Assembly (NCBI GenBank): GCA_014607495.2
Contig: CP053161.1
Coordinates: 8,131,115-8,195,114 of the forward strand
Direction of reading: 5' to 3'
DNA: 64,000 nucleotides
Origin: Carposina sasakii
Lineage: Eukaryota; Arthropoda; Insecta; Lepidoptera; Carposinidae
The notes below the pieces were generated by a model. The model made no database searches. It saw only the letters and a list, made by a program, of their open reading frames with translations, and was not told where the DNA came from. Shown one piece after another: positions 1 through 8,880 of this stretch. A program made the position numbers and the translations under genes. How positions within the stretch are numbered: the first letter of the stretch is position 1; each line of letters starts with the position of its first letter.

Positions 1-300
1 AATTTTTTTTTTGTTATTTTATCCCGAAGGAAAGGCAAGGGGAACTAAGCCCTACAGATTGTCTTTAGTAAATCATTTCTGAATTTATTGGATGATGAAT
101 GAAGGGAAAATCCTCAAAAAAAGTAAAATTATGAAAATCAAAAATATTTGGAAACAACTTACATGTGCCGGAAATCGTATTCCGATAAAAATGACTTACT
201 CCATATAACCAGAAGATTTACCAGAAAACATCACTTTACGGACACATGCAAGCCATCTCCAAATAATCTTTGATTTTCACAAGAAAATTACATCCGCTCC
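1..300 (+). repeat. Interspersed repeat E, copy 1
   Basis: Starts with an oligo-T run and TATCCCGAAGGAAAGGCAAG, and continues through TTTAGTAAATCATTTCTGAA to a segment ending in TTTTCACAAGAAAATTACA. The same order recurs at 309-475 and 48665-48890, and its start recurs inverted at 10380-10440. Type unknown. Confidence 0.6.
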
Positions 301-308
301 TTTTTTTT

Positions 309-475
309 ATAGTTTATCCCGAGGGAAAGGCAAGGGGAACTATGCCCATACAGCCACTGTCTTTAGTAAATGATTTCTGAATGTATGATGATGTATTCCG
401 ATTAAAGTTACTTAGCTTACATAAATTTCATTTTCACAAGAAAATTACACCTGTACCTAGAAATATAGAGGAAGC
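309..475 (+). repeat. Interspersed repeat E, copy 2 (internally deleted)
   Basis: TTTATCCCGAGGGAAAGGCA through the TTTCACAAGAAAATTACACC end, lacking the middle part of copy 1. It directly follows copy 1 in the same orientation. Confidence 0.6.
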
Positions 476-753
476 TGGAGGAAACAACTGCTTCTAACTA
501 AAAAGTTAGTTTCAAAAATTTTACCTATATGGCCGTCAAAAGGTAGGTAGAAAAGTAGAGTGTACTCAGATTTCAATTTTGATGGACATTTCTTTTTTAT
601 TTAATGACCTTACGCTTTTACAACTATAAATGATTAGTGACAAGACGTCGACTTTTACCACATGCACGATCATCATCAGGAGGATCATCAATATACTTAA
701 TATTATTTTATTACATGTATAAACAAAAACTTCACTTTTAGAATTATAGTTTA
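476..753. other. No gene seen
   Basis: A/T-rich sequence with no recognisable coding or repeat structure. Confidence 0.4.
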
Positions 754-895
754 ACAAGTGGACGCCCGCGACTTTATCCGCGTGGACCGCAGAAATAACA
801 AAATGTGGAAATTATACGGGATAAAAATATTTTCCCGAGATAAAAAGTAGCCTATGTGTCAATCCAGGATGTCAGCTAACACTGTTAAAACTATA
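754..895 (-). mobile_element. Helitron fragment (3' end)
   Basis: On the minus strand it ends with the family hairpin GCGGGCGTCCACTTG, a mutated CTAG end, preceded by the internal TATCCCG...GGGATAA-type segment and the AGCTGACATCCTGGATT-like sequence of the subfamily also at 45795-46019. Confidence 0.55.
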
Positions 896-1263
896 ATTGT
901 TTCTCCCTCTTTTAATAGTTTTGTCTTTTTTCGTCGCGAGCGCCGTCGGCGCTGAGTTCCCTATTTGAAAGTTGCCCAACCATCCCGGTACCGAGCTGCG
1001 TCTCGACAAGTGAATTTTCGTGTGTGACAAACTGCCCTACCCTACGTTTAAAAGTGAAGTACCAGTGAAAAATATATATATGAAAACCCTAGAACCCTAC
1101 GAGATTCCGCGCGGAAGAAAAGAAATACGGAGCCTACAAGGTACTTTGACTTACCTATTTTTACCTCGCGGTCCCCAGCATCTAAATCCCTAAACAAACT
1201 TCATACCAAATTTTATTAAAATAGCTTCAGCCATTGTTACGTAAGTTGTGAAAACGGAATTTT
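896..1263. other. Unassigned stretch, partly G+C-rich
   Basis: 930-1030 is G+C-rich for this window. An ATG at 1080 opens 20 codons before a GT (see findings). No gene can be assigned. Confidence 0.3.
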
Positions 1264-1341
1264 TATTCTTTGCCGGCAACTAGTTGCGAATAAAGATTTT
1301 TTTTTCTTTATACGCAACTAGTTGCCGACAAAGATTTTTTC
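1264..1341. repeat. Palindromic element with GCAACTAGTTGC core
   Basis: Two arms, ATTCTTTGCCGGCAACTAG and its near complement TAGTTGCCGACAAAGA, flank an A/T-rich loop. Related arms recur several times at 2701-2935. Confidence 0.6.
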
Positions 1342-1718
1342 AAAAACACTTTTATAGAACAATATTTTTTCAGCAACCATATACCTTCTATTCTATTCTA
1401 TAAGTTTATTTTATATTAATACACCATTAGTGGCCTACTTTAGGTACCAAGTATCCCTGGTAGGTATATTGATTCAAATAAATGTATTTTTAATAGTGTT
1501 TATTTTTAAAATTATTAATTGATTTTGCGAAAGGGCTTTTTCCAAGCAGTGACCAACAGATTTTTTTTTCTTTATTTTCAATGCCTGGTCATTTCCTCGT
1601 CAATTGTTTGTAGGTACTCTTTATTCTTTTTACTTTTAATATTTAAAGTAAGATTTAATTCCGTTGACAGAATATCCAATAATTGTGGGATGGATATTTT
1701 CTTCCAATATATTTATTA

Positions 1719-2022
1719 ACTAGTGGACGCCCGCGACTCCGCCCGTGGATACAGAAAAAACAAAATGTCGAAATTCCGGGATAAAACATTTTCGGAATAA
1801 AAAGTAGCCTTAGTAAGTGGGACCTGTCAATATATTCCTGAAAACTGCATCGAAATCGGTTGCCATTTCTGGATTAGCGTGCACAAGCGCACAGAGAAAC
1901 CGACAAACAGACAAAAATTTCAAAAATCATTGTTTTGAATTGCGTTGATAAAGGTCTCCTATAATATTTTTTCTCATATATCTTCCATGTACAGATGCAA
2001 CCCGTTACATTTTTATTATAAT
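1719..2022 (-). mobile_element. Non-autonomous Helitron, nearly full length
   Basis: Plus strand begins ACTAGTGGACGCCCGCGACT and ends near CCGTTACATTTTTATTATA. Read on the minus strand it runs from the TC-type 5' end to a GGACG-like hairpin and CTAG end. Related copies are at 15031, 18508, 27314, 32656 and 35426. Confidence 0.75.
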
Positions 2023-2039
2023 AGCGGACCTGAAACGTT

Positions 2040-2700
2040 GCCTGTCCCACGCCTTTGATCTAACGTCACCCAATTGTTTTCCTCAAATTTCGAACAAATT
2101 GTTTGTATGGGAATGTAGAAGAGGAATGTTTTAGACATGATAAGGCATTTTTAAAAAAAAATTCTCCGTTAGAACCATCCCTGTATTTCAAGCAAAGAAT
2201 ATACTTACTCTCTAATTTATTTATTTATTTATTTACAGCTCTGTGGACAACCAACAGCTTATAAAACAATATAATATATTCTATTTGCAGAAACACGTAC
2301 TTTTTAGAAGTTTAATAATTTCAATTATTACCTAATAGCAGAACTGCCTTAAAAATCCATGAAAAGAGAATATTGATATCGTGTGAATTTATATATGAAT
2401 GAGAGATTTCAAGGAATACGCTAATATATATATAGATTTTAGCAACATTATTATTATTTCTTATATTTTCGTTAATACAAGAGCGACTTCATAATTTCAT
2501 TTTTCTTTAACCATTGTTTAAAAGATGTATTTATAAAATTTTTACCCGTCGGATGGATTTTGGGGATTTTGCTTACTTTTATTACGTATTGCAGGAAGAT
2601 ATAAAACGCATGCAACATGCCTTTTTTCTGTTCTTAGATTCTTTTAAAGCTTTTGCTTTTTTCCACAAGCACGATTATAATGAAAACAGACTTTAAACGG
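2040..2700. other. No gene seen
   Basis: Mostly A/T-rich. A TTTATTTATTTATTTACAGC stretch at about 2218-2240 looks like a retroposon tail. Nothing else recognised. Confidence 0.35.
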
Positions 2701-2935
2701 ATTGACCGCGAAATTGTCAATAAAATCGCGAATAAAACTTCCCATTATTTCGCAACTAGTTGCTAAGAAAGAATAAAAAATCCTTTTTCACACTGGTTGC
2801 GAAACTCAGTTGCCATACGAAAAAGATTCTTTGTTGGCACATGCGAATAAAGATTTTTTTTTATACGCAACTAGTTGCCGACAAAGAATAAAAATTCCTT
2901 TTTGTTGCGGTTGCGAAGTTTAGTTGCCATGACGG
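2701..2935. repeat. Cluster of GCAACTAGTTGC palindromic repeats
   Basis: Several copies of CGCAACTAGTTGC and its degenerate forms, with ACAAAGAATAAAAA spacers, alternate in both orientations. Same family as 1264-1341. Confidence 0.6.
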
Positions 2936-2989
2936 CCGAAAGGATTACGCCGACCGGCCCCTATAAGTAATAGGAAAAGGGCAGAATGA

Positions 2990-3360
2990 TGATGATTTTT
3001 CATCATAAGCACTTTCACCACTTCACAAAATGGGGCAATTTTCTATCGACTGGCCACCTTGCATTTTGGATGTACCATAATTTATGTCCCTTTCACTGGC
3101 CACGCTTGCTATCGTTCTATACCATACTTGTTTTATGGATTCAGTACTACAGATCGATTTGAAAAATCGATTTTTTTGGCTCGAAAAATCGATTTTGCGA
3201 TGAATCGATCTCTGATCGCCATCCCTACTGTCTGTCACTTTGCTTCAAACATTGCACGATTACGTTGTAAATAAAAACAAAAACGCTTTTGATTGCAAAA
3301 ACGTGGCTAGTAAATGGGATGGAATGGGATTTACTAATATATCATGTTATCTTTCAAATT
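2990..3360. other. Non-coding stretch with ATCGATTTT repeats
   Basis: AAATCGATTTT occurs several times at 3150-3210 in both orientations. Short open frames on both strands here are not recognised. Confidence 0.3.
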
Positions 3361-3371
3361 TAATACATAAA

Positions 3372-3556
3372 TAATATATTAAATGTGAAAATTACTCTGT
3401 ATGTCTGTCTGGCTTTCACGCCAAAACTACTGAACAGATTGAAATGAAATTTGGTACTACCTGTGTGCTCTAGAATGTGAGAAAATATAACTAGGGCTAG
3501 CTTCGCACGGATGTAATACCTTTCACGCGGACGAGGTTGTAGGCGGCCGTTAGTTG
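3372..3556 (+). mobile_element. Degenerate Helitron-like repeat
   Basis: CTTTCACGCCAAAACTACTG is followed by a decayed end, CACGCGGACGAGGTTGTAGG then CGGCCGTTAGT, resembling the hairpin end of the Helitrons elsewhere in the window. Confidence 0.4.
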
Positions 3557-3615
3557 AACATAAATATCACATAAGAAGTTTTGTTCTTAGCGCTATACCG
3601 TACGTGTAGGCAAAA

Positions 3616-3742
3616 ATATGAAAATACTCGAACCGAATATATTCGGCGCCAAAATCGAATGATTCGGCCGAATACAAATAGTGAAAACGTTGCCGAATAC
3701 GCCGAATACCGAATACGGTTCGAATATTCGGCGCATCTCTAG
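3616..3742. repeat. Degenerate ATTCGGC repeat cluster
   Basis: At least seven occurrences of ATTCGGC or its complement GCCGAAT in 130 bp, in both orientations. Confidence 0.55.
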
Positions 3743-3883
3743 AACAAACATCTATCCAGCCATCTATAGGTACTTATAAACTTTCACGCTTATGATATTA
3801 GTAGGATATATTAAACAATGCACCAATGTTTTCGTGGTAATATATGAGGATTAAATAAAGCAAACTTTCTTGACTATTAAATA

Positions 3884-3912
3884 CTAGCGGACGCCCGCGA
3901 CTTCGTCCATCA
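3884..3912 (-). mobile_element. Scrap of Helitron 3' end
   Basis: ACTAGCGGACGCCCGCGACT plus TCGTCCAT, followed by a short CATC tandem. Only the terminal hairpin region is left. Confidence 0.5.
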
Positions 3913-3954
3913 ATCCATCCATCCATCCATACTCACAAACTTTGGTCTTTATAA

Positions 3955-4090
3955 TATTATACTGTACTGTTGTATGTTACGATAATTAAAAAATATTTTA
4001 TATTTTTCAATTGTATTCATTCCATAATTTTTCTTTTTATTCTGTACAAACATAGTTTGGTTCTTTTTTCGCAGTCGGGTTTTTGGATTT
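3955..4090 (+). repeat. Interspersed repeat J, copy 1
   Basis: From ACTGTTGTATGTTACGATAA to GCAGTCGGGTTTTTGGA. A second copy lies at 15955-16132 inside the TIR element there. Confidence 0.6.
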
Positions 4091-4881
4091 TTTAAATTAT
4101 GTTTTTTTTAATACTTTTTAGCTAATATAGCTACTAATAGGTAGCCTTCAAAAAACATGCTCGACATGCTCGGCAGCAAGAAGATTTCGTCTTGCTGCTG
4201 TCTAAAAACTTATATGCGAATAAATATCTATTCAACGATACCCCACGTGATATTCATAGTTTGTTGACTTAAATTTTTTTTAAATTTTCATAATAATAAT
4301 ATGGCGTCCAGTAGTCACCATTTTGGATTTTCACTAACGTCATGTCTTTAGTGACACTCGCCGGACTAAGAGGAATCGATTGATGTGTGAATCATAAAAA
4401 TCGGCTCGGGCGTTTGGTCTGTATAGTGCTTCAAAGGAACATACATACATATATTCAATGTTAAACACATTACCACACTAAAACCACTTAAAACCACCAA
4501 ATTTTCTTATTTAGTGAAAAAAATATGTGAAGTGATGTAAACCACTTTGGTAATAATATATAGAGGGCTTCATAGACATAGTTACATTTACATTACATTG
4601 CCTTTCCTTCGAGAGTTCAAGATCTAAAATAATGTGAGTAGATAGGGTACTTAGAACCTACTTACTACTACCTACTAGGGTACTTAGGTTTCTACCTACT
4701 AAATAAAAAAAAACAAATCTGTGTGTAATATAATAACGTATATATTATTATTATGTTTTTACGTATCTATTAAATTAATAACTTTTCTTTGACCATAATG
4801 TATAAGTACTTAATTTAAAATAATGCCACTTCTTAATTTCTATTTTCCTGTTTGTTATATCTCATGTTTTTTTTGTTAGCA
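4091..4881. other. Non-coding, region 3' of pburs
   Basis: Contains a perfect 9-bp stem hairpin (GCAGCAAGA / TCTTGCTGC, 4173-4198) and a repeat-like piece with CACCATTTTGGATTTTCAC. The pburs 3' UTR must lie in the right-hand part, but its end could not be fixed. Confidence 0.4.
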
Positions 4882-5052
4882 TTATCGACTCAAATCACCG
4901 CATTTGTAGCACTTGCATTCCGCTGGTTCTCGTAGTCGTACTTCCATAAGAGCACGTTCTTCGTCTTCTAAACGCAGGCCATCAGGATCATAACAATGCG
5001 TCAGAGTGACTATTCTTTCACGTAAATAGTTTTCTCGGCAACAAAAACATTC
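4882..5052 (-). CDS. pburs: pburs coding exon 3 and stop
   Basis: The acceptor CTTCAAG precedes GAATGTTTTTG. Encodes 56 residues from [15 protein letters not shown] to CYKCGDLSR, followed by TAA. It holds seven of the eleven cysteines. No convincing AATAAA was found within 300 bp downstream on the minus strand. Confidence 0.94.
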   Translation of the reverse strand, partial: ECFCCRENYLRERIVTLTHCYDPDGLRLEDEERALMEVRLREPAECKCYKCGDLSR

Positions 5053-7897
5053 CTTGAAGAGAATAAAAAAAGTTGAACTTGTTATAATTATCTTACCTAC
5101 ATATCACGTAGGGGAGAGTGGGGGAAATGCGAACGCGGGGTAATCTCGAATCCAATGGTTCTAATGTGTTAGAAAGAAATAGCCCTATTTTACTTGCCGC
5201 CATTTCGGAGATCGCGCCACCACTTCAATTCAATTTTGGTCGTATGGCTCCGTCGATTAACCAACGATTCTGCCAATGTCAGGGTTTGACAGGACAGTGT
5301 TCCGGTATAAAAAAAACTACGAGAAAAAATACTACTAGCCAACAGAGGGCTAACGTTAAAAATCTGTAGGCCAAATTCCATTTTATTGTTTTCGATCCAG
5401 CGGGGTGAAGGCGAACACTCAATGTCGGGCCATATTGAACGTTCGGCATTACCCCCTTCCTTTTGATGGTTCCCCGTTCATCTTTTTTATTATTATTTCA
5501 GATGCCTCGTAATTACAAAAGAAAGACCAAACCGAAGTACAGTCTAGAAGATTTCAAAAAGGCTACAGACGATGTTAAAACAAAAAATCTCAGCATCGGC
5601 AGAGCAGAAAAAATTTATAATGTTCCAAAACAACCATTTTTGACCACCTAATGAAAGCAGTGTTAAAACAGCCAAGGTCTGAATGAAAGCCTTTATTTAC
5701 AGACGAGCAGGACACCACACACACCTAAAAGACCAGTTAGAGGAAAAGGAAAACAGAAAAAGAGCTAAAGCAGAAGAAATCAGAAAAAAATGCCGAAAAT
5801 AGGATCTGAAATAAAAAAAACTAAATTGTGGTGTTAAGAAACCCTTAAACAAAGAGACCAAAAGAGTATTAAAGAATTTCAAGAATATAAAAGACTAGTG
5901 GCCCGCCCTCGCTTCGCTTCGGTACATATTAGTATATAGCTACAACTTCATATGTAGGTACAGCGGTTTTCGTAAAAATTTGGAACTCCTGTTGGTCCCC
6001 TTCCCGTGGGAATTTCGGGAAATCCGTTCTTAGAGCTTCCTTGTAGCCCTAATCCGATTTCAGCTTCGTATAAATAGCGGTTTTCGTAAAAATTTGAAAT
6101 TCCCCGTTTGTCCCCTTCCCGTGGGAATTTCGGGAAATCCGTTTTTAGTCCTTCCTGGTTGTCTCCAATGAATATATATGCCCGATTTCAGCTTCATATG
6201 TATAGCGGTTCTCGTAAAAATTATGGATTCCCGTTTGTCCCCTTTCCGTGGGAATTTCGGGAATTCCGTTTTTAGTCCTTCCTCGTTGTCCCCAATGAAC
6301 ATATACCTATGCCCGATTTCAGCTTCATATTAATAGCGGTTTTCGTAAAAAATATTAAATTCCCGTTGGTCGCCTTCCCGTGAGAATATTGGGAAATTCT
6401 TATATTCTATAATAGTGTGGCTTTCTATTGGTGAAAGAATTTTTAAAATCGGTTCAGTAGATCCCGAGATTACCCCTTACAATTTAACAAATATACAAAC
6501 ACACAAACTTTACCTCTTTATAATATTAGTATAGATTAGTATAGATATAGACTAGTGACCCTAGTCAAAATATGAAAAAAATAAAGAGAAAAAGAAAAAT
6601 GAAGACTACTTTTGTATTTTTTGTGGAGATAAATATATATGGTCTTTTCAAAATCAGTGATTATCTTTTGACACGAAACTAGGTAGGTAAAAAGAAACAA
6701 CTTTCACTATGGAACCTCCGAAACAGTGAAAAAAAATCAGCTTTTCCATACAATCTCGAATAATTACTGCACTGAAATATACGGAACAGCTGATTTTTTC
6801 ACTATTTCGGAGTTGGTCCCATGGTGAAAGTTGTTTCTTTTTACTTACCTAGTTTTGTGTCAAAAGATAATCACTAATTTTGAAAAGACCTTATAAAGAT
6901 CCCCCAGTTGAAGACTGGATTACGAGTATGTGCTACGTATGTAAAAATGGGCTCACGAGAATTGTACTGACAGACAGTCAATATCGTTGGGCTATAAATG
7001 TGATCAGTGTCGTTATTGATGTTAGTACGTAATTACCCCACTTGGTGTTTACTCGACTAATGTCGGGTAAAGCCGAACACTAAGGGTTTTGATTTTTTTT
7101 TCATATTGTTACAATTTATTAAAAAATATAAATAATAATTAGCGAATTCGTTAGACAGACAAGTAAACTTTAATAATTAAGTTTTCCCTTAGGTGTTCGT
7201 ATTTCCTCCATTTTCCCCTACTCCAAGACTGTCTTCGATGACTCTGACCTGGTATTTCTATCTTATCCTCAAAATATATATATTTTTATACTTACAACCG
7301 AGATGTTTAGAAAAAAAAGTTTGTCTTTTAATTTATACCAAGGTTAACATTGCATTTCCCTATATACTTACCTTTAAAAATCCAGTAGGAGTTACAACAG
7401 AAGGTTGCACCTGACTGTTGCACATACCCTCGCATTTGTATACAGTTACTTCACCACTACATGAACGTGTTAACCGTCCTAGGTCGTCATACTCCTCTGG
7501 AAACAGGTTAATATATTAAGGTAAACTACAGGCATCTCTTATGAGTCATGATATTATTAAGATATTACTAATGATTTGAAAATATGAATTGTTACGCCCT
7601 AGGCTAGACTGCAATCCTAGTCTAGCCTAGGGCGTAACAATTCATATTTTCAAATCATTAGTAATATCTTAATAATATCATGAGAGATGCCTGTAATATT
7701 TACTAGAATTGCTAAGAACAGATGAAAATTGATCCATACTGTTCAATTCTTCACTTCAGAATCTTCAGATTACCTTTTGTAACGTGAATCTCAGTTGGAA
7801 TTGTTTCACAATTATCTTCTGCATAACATCGTACTATAAAGGCAAATATAAAAATAATAACTACAAAAAATAAAGAATTGAGTTTACAAAGTGGCAT
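4882..7897 (-). CDS. pburs: Bursicon beta subunit (partner of bursicon), complete, 3 exons
   Basis: Secreted cystine-knot neurohormone subunit. With bursicon alpha it forms the heterodimer that activates the receptor rickets/LGR2 for cuticle tanning and wing expansion; homodimers of it have been linked to innate immune induction in insects (family knowledge). Coding exons on the minus strand are 7897-7774, 7496-7372 and 5052-4882, joined in phases 1 and 0 by GT-AG introns, giving 139 residues, close to the usual length. Residues 1-26 are a hydrophobic signal peptide ending near VRCYA. The mature part has 11 cysteines in the bursicon spacing, including the ECFCC cluster at the start of exon 3 and the end [12 protein letters not shown]. 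The stretch [11 protein letters not shown] and the motif VRLREP are diagnostic of the beta subunit. It lies head to head with burs. Intron 2 (2.3 kb) is mostly transposon; intron 1 (277 bp) holds a long palindrome. Confidence 0.95.
5502..5651 (+). pseudogene. Transposase N-terminus, pogo/jerky type (Psq-like helix-turn-helix)
   Basis: Opens [20 protein letters not shown] and continues through [16 protein letters not shown] to a stop. MPRNYKRKT followed by a conserved helix-turn-helix ending in NVP is the usual start of pogo/Tigger-like transposases, where it binds the terminal repeats. The open frame ends after 49 codons, far short of a full transposase. A Lys/Glu-rich stretch continues at 5700-5800 in other frames. 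Confidence 0.7.
5895..6540 (-). mobile_element. Helitron with internal ~120-bp tandem repeats (family C), nested
   Basis: Read on the minus strand it starts near TATACTAATATTATAAAGAG and ends GAGGGCGGGCCACTAG. Between them are several units of roughly 120 bp, each with GAAATTCCCACGGGAA and an AAAACCGCTAT motif. Same family as 33266-33897 and 48151-49568. GACTAGTG is found on both sides (5893-5900 and just after the element), unexplained for a Helitron. Confidence 0.7.
6575..7015 (+). pseudogene. Transposase C-terminal zinc finger, split by a MITE and frameshifted
   Basis: A charged stretch precedes [10 protein letters not shown] (CxxC); the frame is interrupted by the MITE at 6649-6893 and resumes as KDPPVEDWI, then MCYVCKN. 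After a one-base shift it reads [10 protein letters not shown] and GYKCDQC. The C-x2-C, C-x2-C, H-x2-C, C-x2-C order fits the PHD-like finger at the end of many pogo-type transposases. Confidence 0.65.
6649..6893. mobile_element. MITE with long inverted arms, nested in the pogo-type element
   Basis: Arms of about 80 bp (GGTCTTTTCAAAATCAGTGA on the left; its complement on the right) flank a short centre. Flanking T/A-rich sequence fits a TATA duplication: removing one copy rejoins the transposase codons for GDKYKDPP. One arm recurs at 19319-19463. Confidence 0.75.
7372..7496 (-). CDS. pburs: pburs coding exon 2
   Basis: The acceptor TTTCCAG precedes AGGAGTATG; the donor is AAG|GTAAGT. Encodes [17 protein letters not shown], then [16 protein letters not shown] and VVTPTGFLK, carrying three cysteines of the knot. 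The 125 bp close the phase-1 junction and end in phase 0. Confidence 0.93.
7529..7697. repeat. Long near-perfect palindrome in pburs intron 1
   Basis: Arms of about 80 bp, centred near 7612, pair almost perfectly (for example TTGTTACGCCCTAGGCTAGA against its complement). The only gap is a small insertion near the outer end. It fills most of the 277-bp intron. Confidence 0.8.
7774..7897 (-). CDS. pburs: pburs coding exon 1 (signal peptide)
   Basis: Start codon is the complement of 7895-7897. Encodes 41 residues plus one base: MPLCKLN, a run of hydrophobic residues, then [16 protein letters not shown]. The donor reads AAAG|GTAAT. The first mature cysteine is in DNC. Confidence 0.93.
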
Positions 7898-7989
7898 TAT
7901 AAAATTTAAATAGTTAACTAACTGACGCTAAACGTGATATTCTCTAGGAATTAATTTTCAATATGCCGTCATACTTTTCGCACTTACTA

Positions 7990-7995
7990 TTTATA
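7990..7995 (-). promoter_or_regulatory. Possible TATA box of pburs
   Basis: The complement of 7990-7995 is TATAAA, 93 bp upstream of the pburs start codon, about the same distance as the TATA of burs on the other strand. No clear initiator was seen downstream of it, so the call is weak. Confidence 0.35.
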
Positions 7996-8681
7996 TTAGT
8001 TAAGTGAATGAAAAACCACCAGCTAGACCCCTATAACGACAAGCAGTGGGGGTCCACATTATATTTAATTGAAATATCTTGTTAACACCCTTGAAAATGC
8101 GTTCATAATAATAGGTATGTTTATATATATGGAGGAGGTTACAAAGCGTGGGGTGTGTGTACTTAGTGGGTACTTATTTGTCGGATACGGTTTAATCTAG
8201 GTAAATTATTATAAATGGAATAGGTTAGTAGGAACAATTAACACTTTCAGGTATTAAAAATTGTATATTCCGGTTCATAGAGTAACTCCCGTACTTGATT
8301 TCGCAATTAATATTTTTGTATGATGTTGAAAAAACTATTACTTAAGTATAGTAAAAGTATTCCGAGTTTTACTCTAACCATTTGTAAAAAACATACCTTA
8401 CACTATGATAGGTTGTGTAATGCACGCCTCACCCTAAAACGGTTTTAATGAAACTGTAAGCATGGAGGAAATAAAAAAAAAATATTTCCTCCATGACTGT
8501 AAGTATATGTTTCTCTAAGTAAGTAATTGATTGCTGCATCCAAGAATTAAATAAAGCCATCACACTGACAAGTTTGCACAGCTGGAAAGTTCTGGGGAAA
8601 CATGTAAGCTAAATGACTTTCTATGTTCCAAAAGTTATTGGTGAAGTATTTATAATACATAGGTACTGGTCTCACATTAGC

Positions 8682-8726
8682 TATAAAAGTCGATTTGGAA
8701 TGTGCTTATCACAGTAGTTTTTCAGT
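8682..8726 (+). promoter_or_regulatory. Probable core promoter of burs
   Basis: TATAAA at 8682-8687 lies 81 bp before the burs start codon. Initiator-like sequences follow: CACAGT at 8710-8715, about 31 bp from the TATA, and TCAGT at 8722-8726, which matches the arthropod initiator. Transcription therefore probably starts at about 8712-8724. Assigned from spacing only. Confidence 0.5.
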
Positions 8727-8762
8727 ATCGACCGAAAACACTTGGGAGTGACATATCTAAAC

Positions 8763-8880
8763 ATGACGGTTACTTTTAGCAGATTATTAAATTTATTATT
8801 CCTTATACTAATCTTAAATACTTTTCACAATAAATTAGCTACAACAGCGTTTAGTGTACATGATTTAGATATGAATCCAG
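8763..8880 (+). CDS. burs: burs coding exon 1 (signal peptide)
   Basis: Encodes MTVTFSRLLNLLFL through LDMNP plus one base. The donor is CCAG|GTAATT. The intron that follows is only 83 bp. Confidence 0.94.

Larger units (their letters stand above)
5111..7218 (+). mobile_element. Decayed pogo-type DNA transposon inside pburs intron 2
   Basis: TA (5109-5110) and TA (7219-7220) flank ends that are inverted: GGGGAGAGTGGGGGAAATGC on the left, and GGGGAAAATGGAGGAAATAC as the complement on the right. Inside are the start of a transposase (5502-5651) and the end of one (about 6575-7015). The DDE catalytic core between them is missing. A Helitron (5895-6540) and an inverted-repeat MITE (6649-6893) have landed in it. 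The element is a broken, non-coding passenger of the intron. Confidence 0.75.
7898..8762. promoter_or_regulatory. Shared intergenic region between pburs and burs
   Basis: These 865 bp separate the two start codons, and no gene fits inside. Both subunits are known to be co-expressed in a small set of neurons, so shared enhancers are expected here (inference). A short perfect palindrome (CATGGAGGAAAT and its complement around an A/T loop) lies at 8461-8494. Confidence 0.5.

Noticed and set aside
3059..3274. Paired open frames on both strands
   Set aside because: Both strands are open because of the ATCGATTTT inverted repeats; no domain in either.
8742..8762. Upstream extension of burs from a TTG in frame
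   Set aside because: Non-ATG start, and the ATG at 8763 begins a normal signal peptide.
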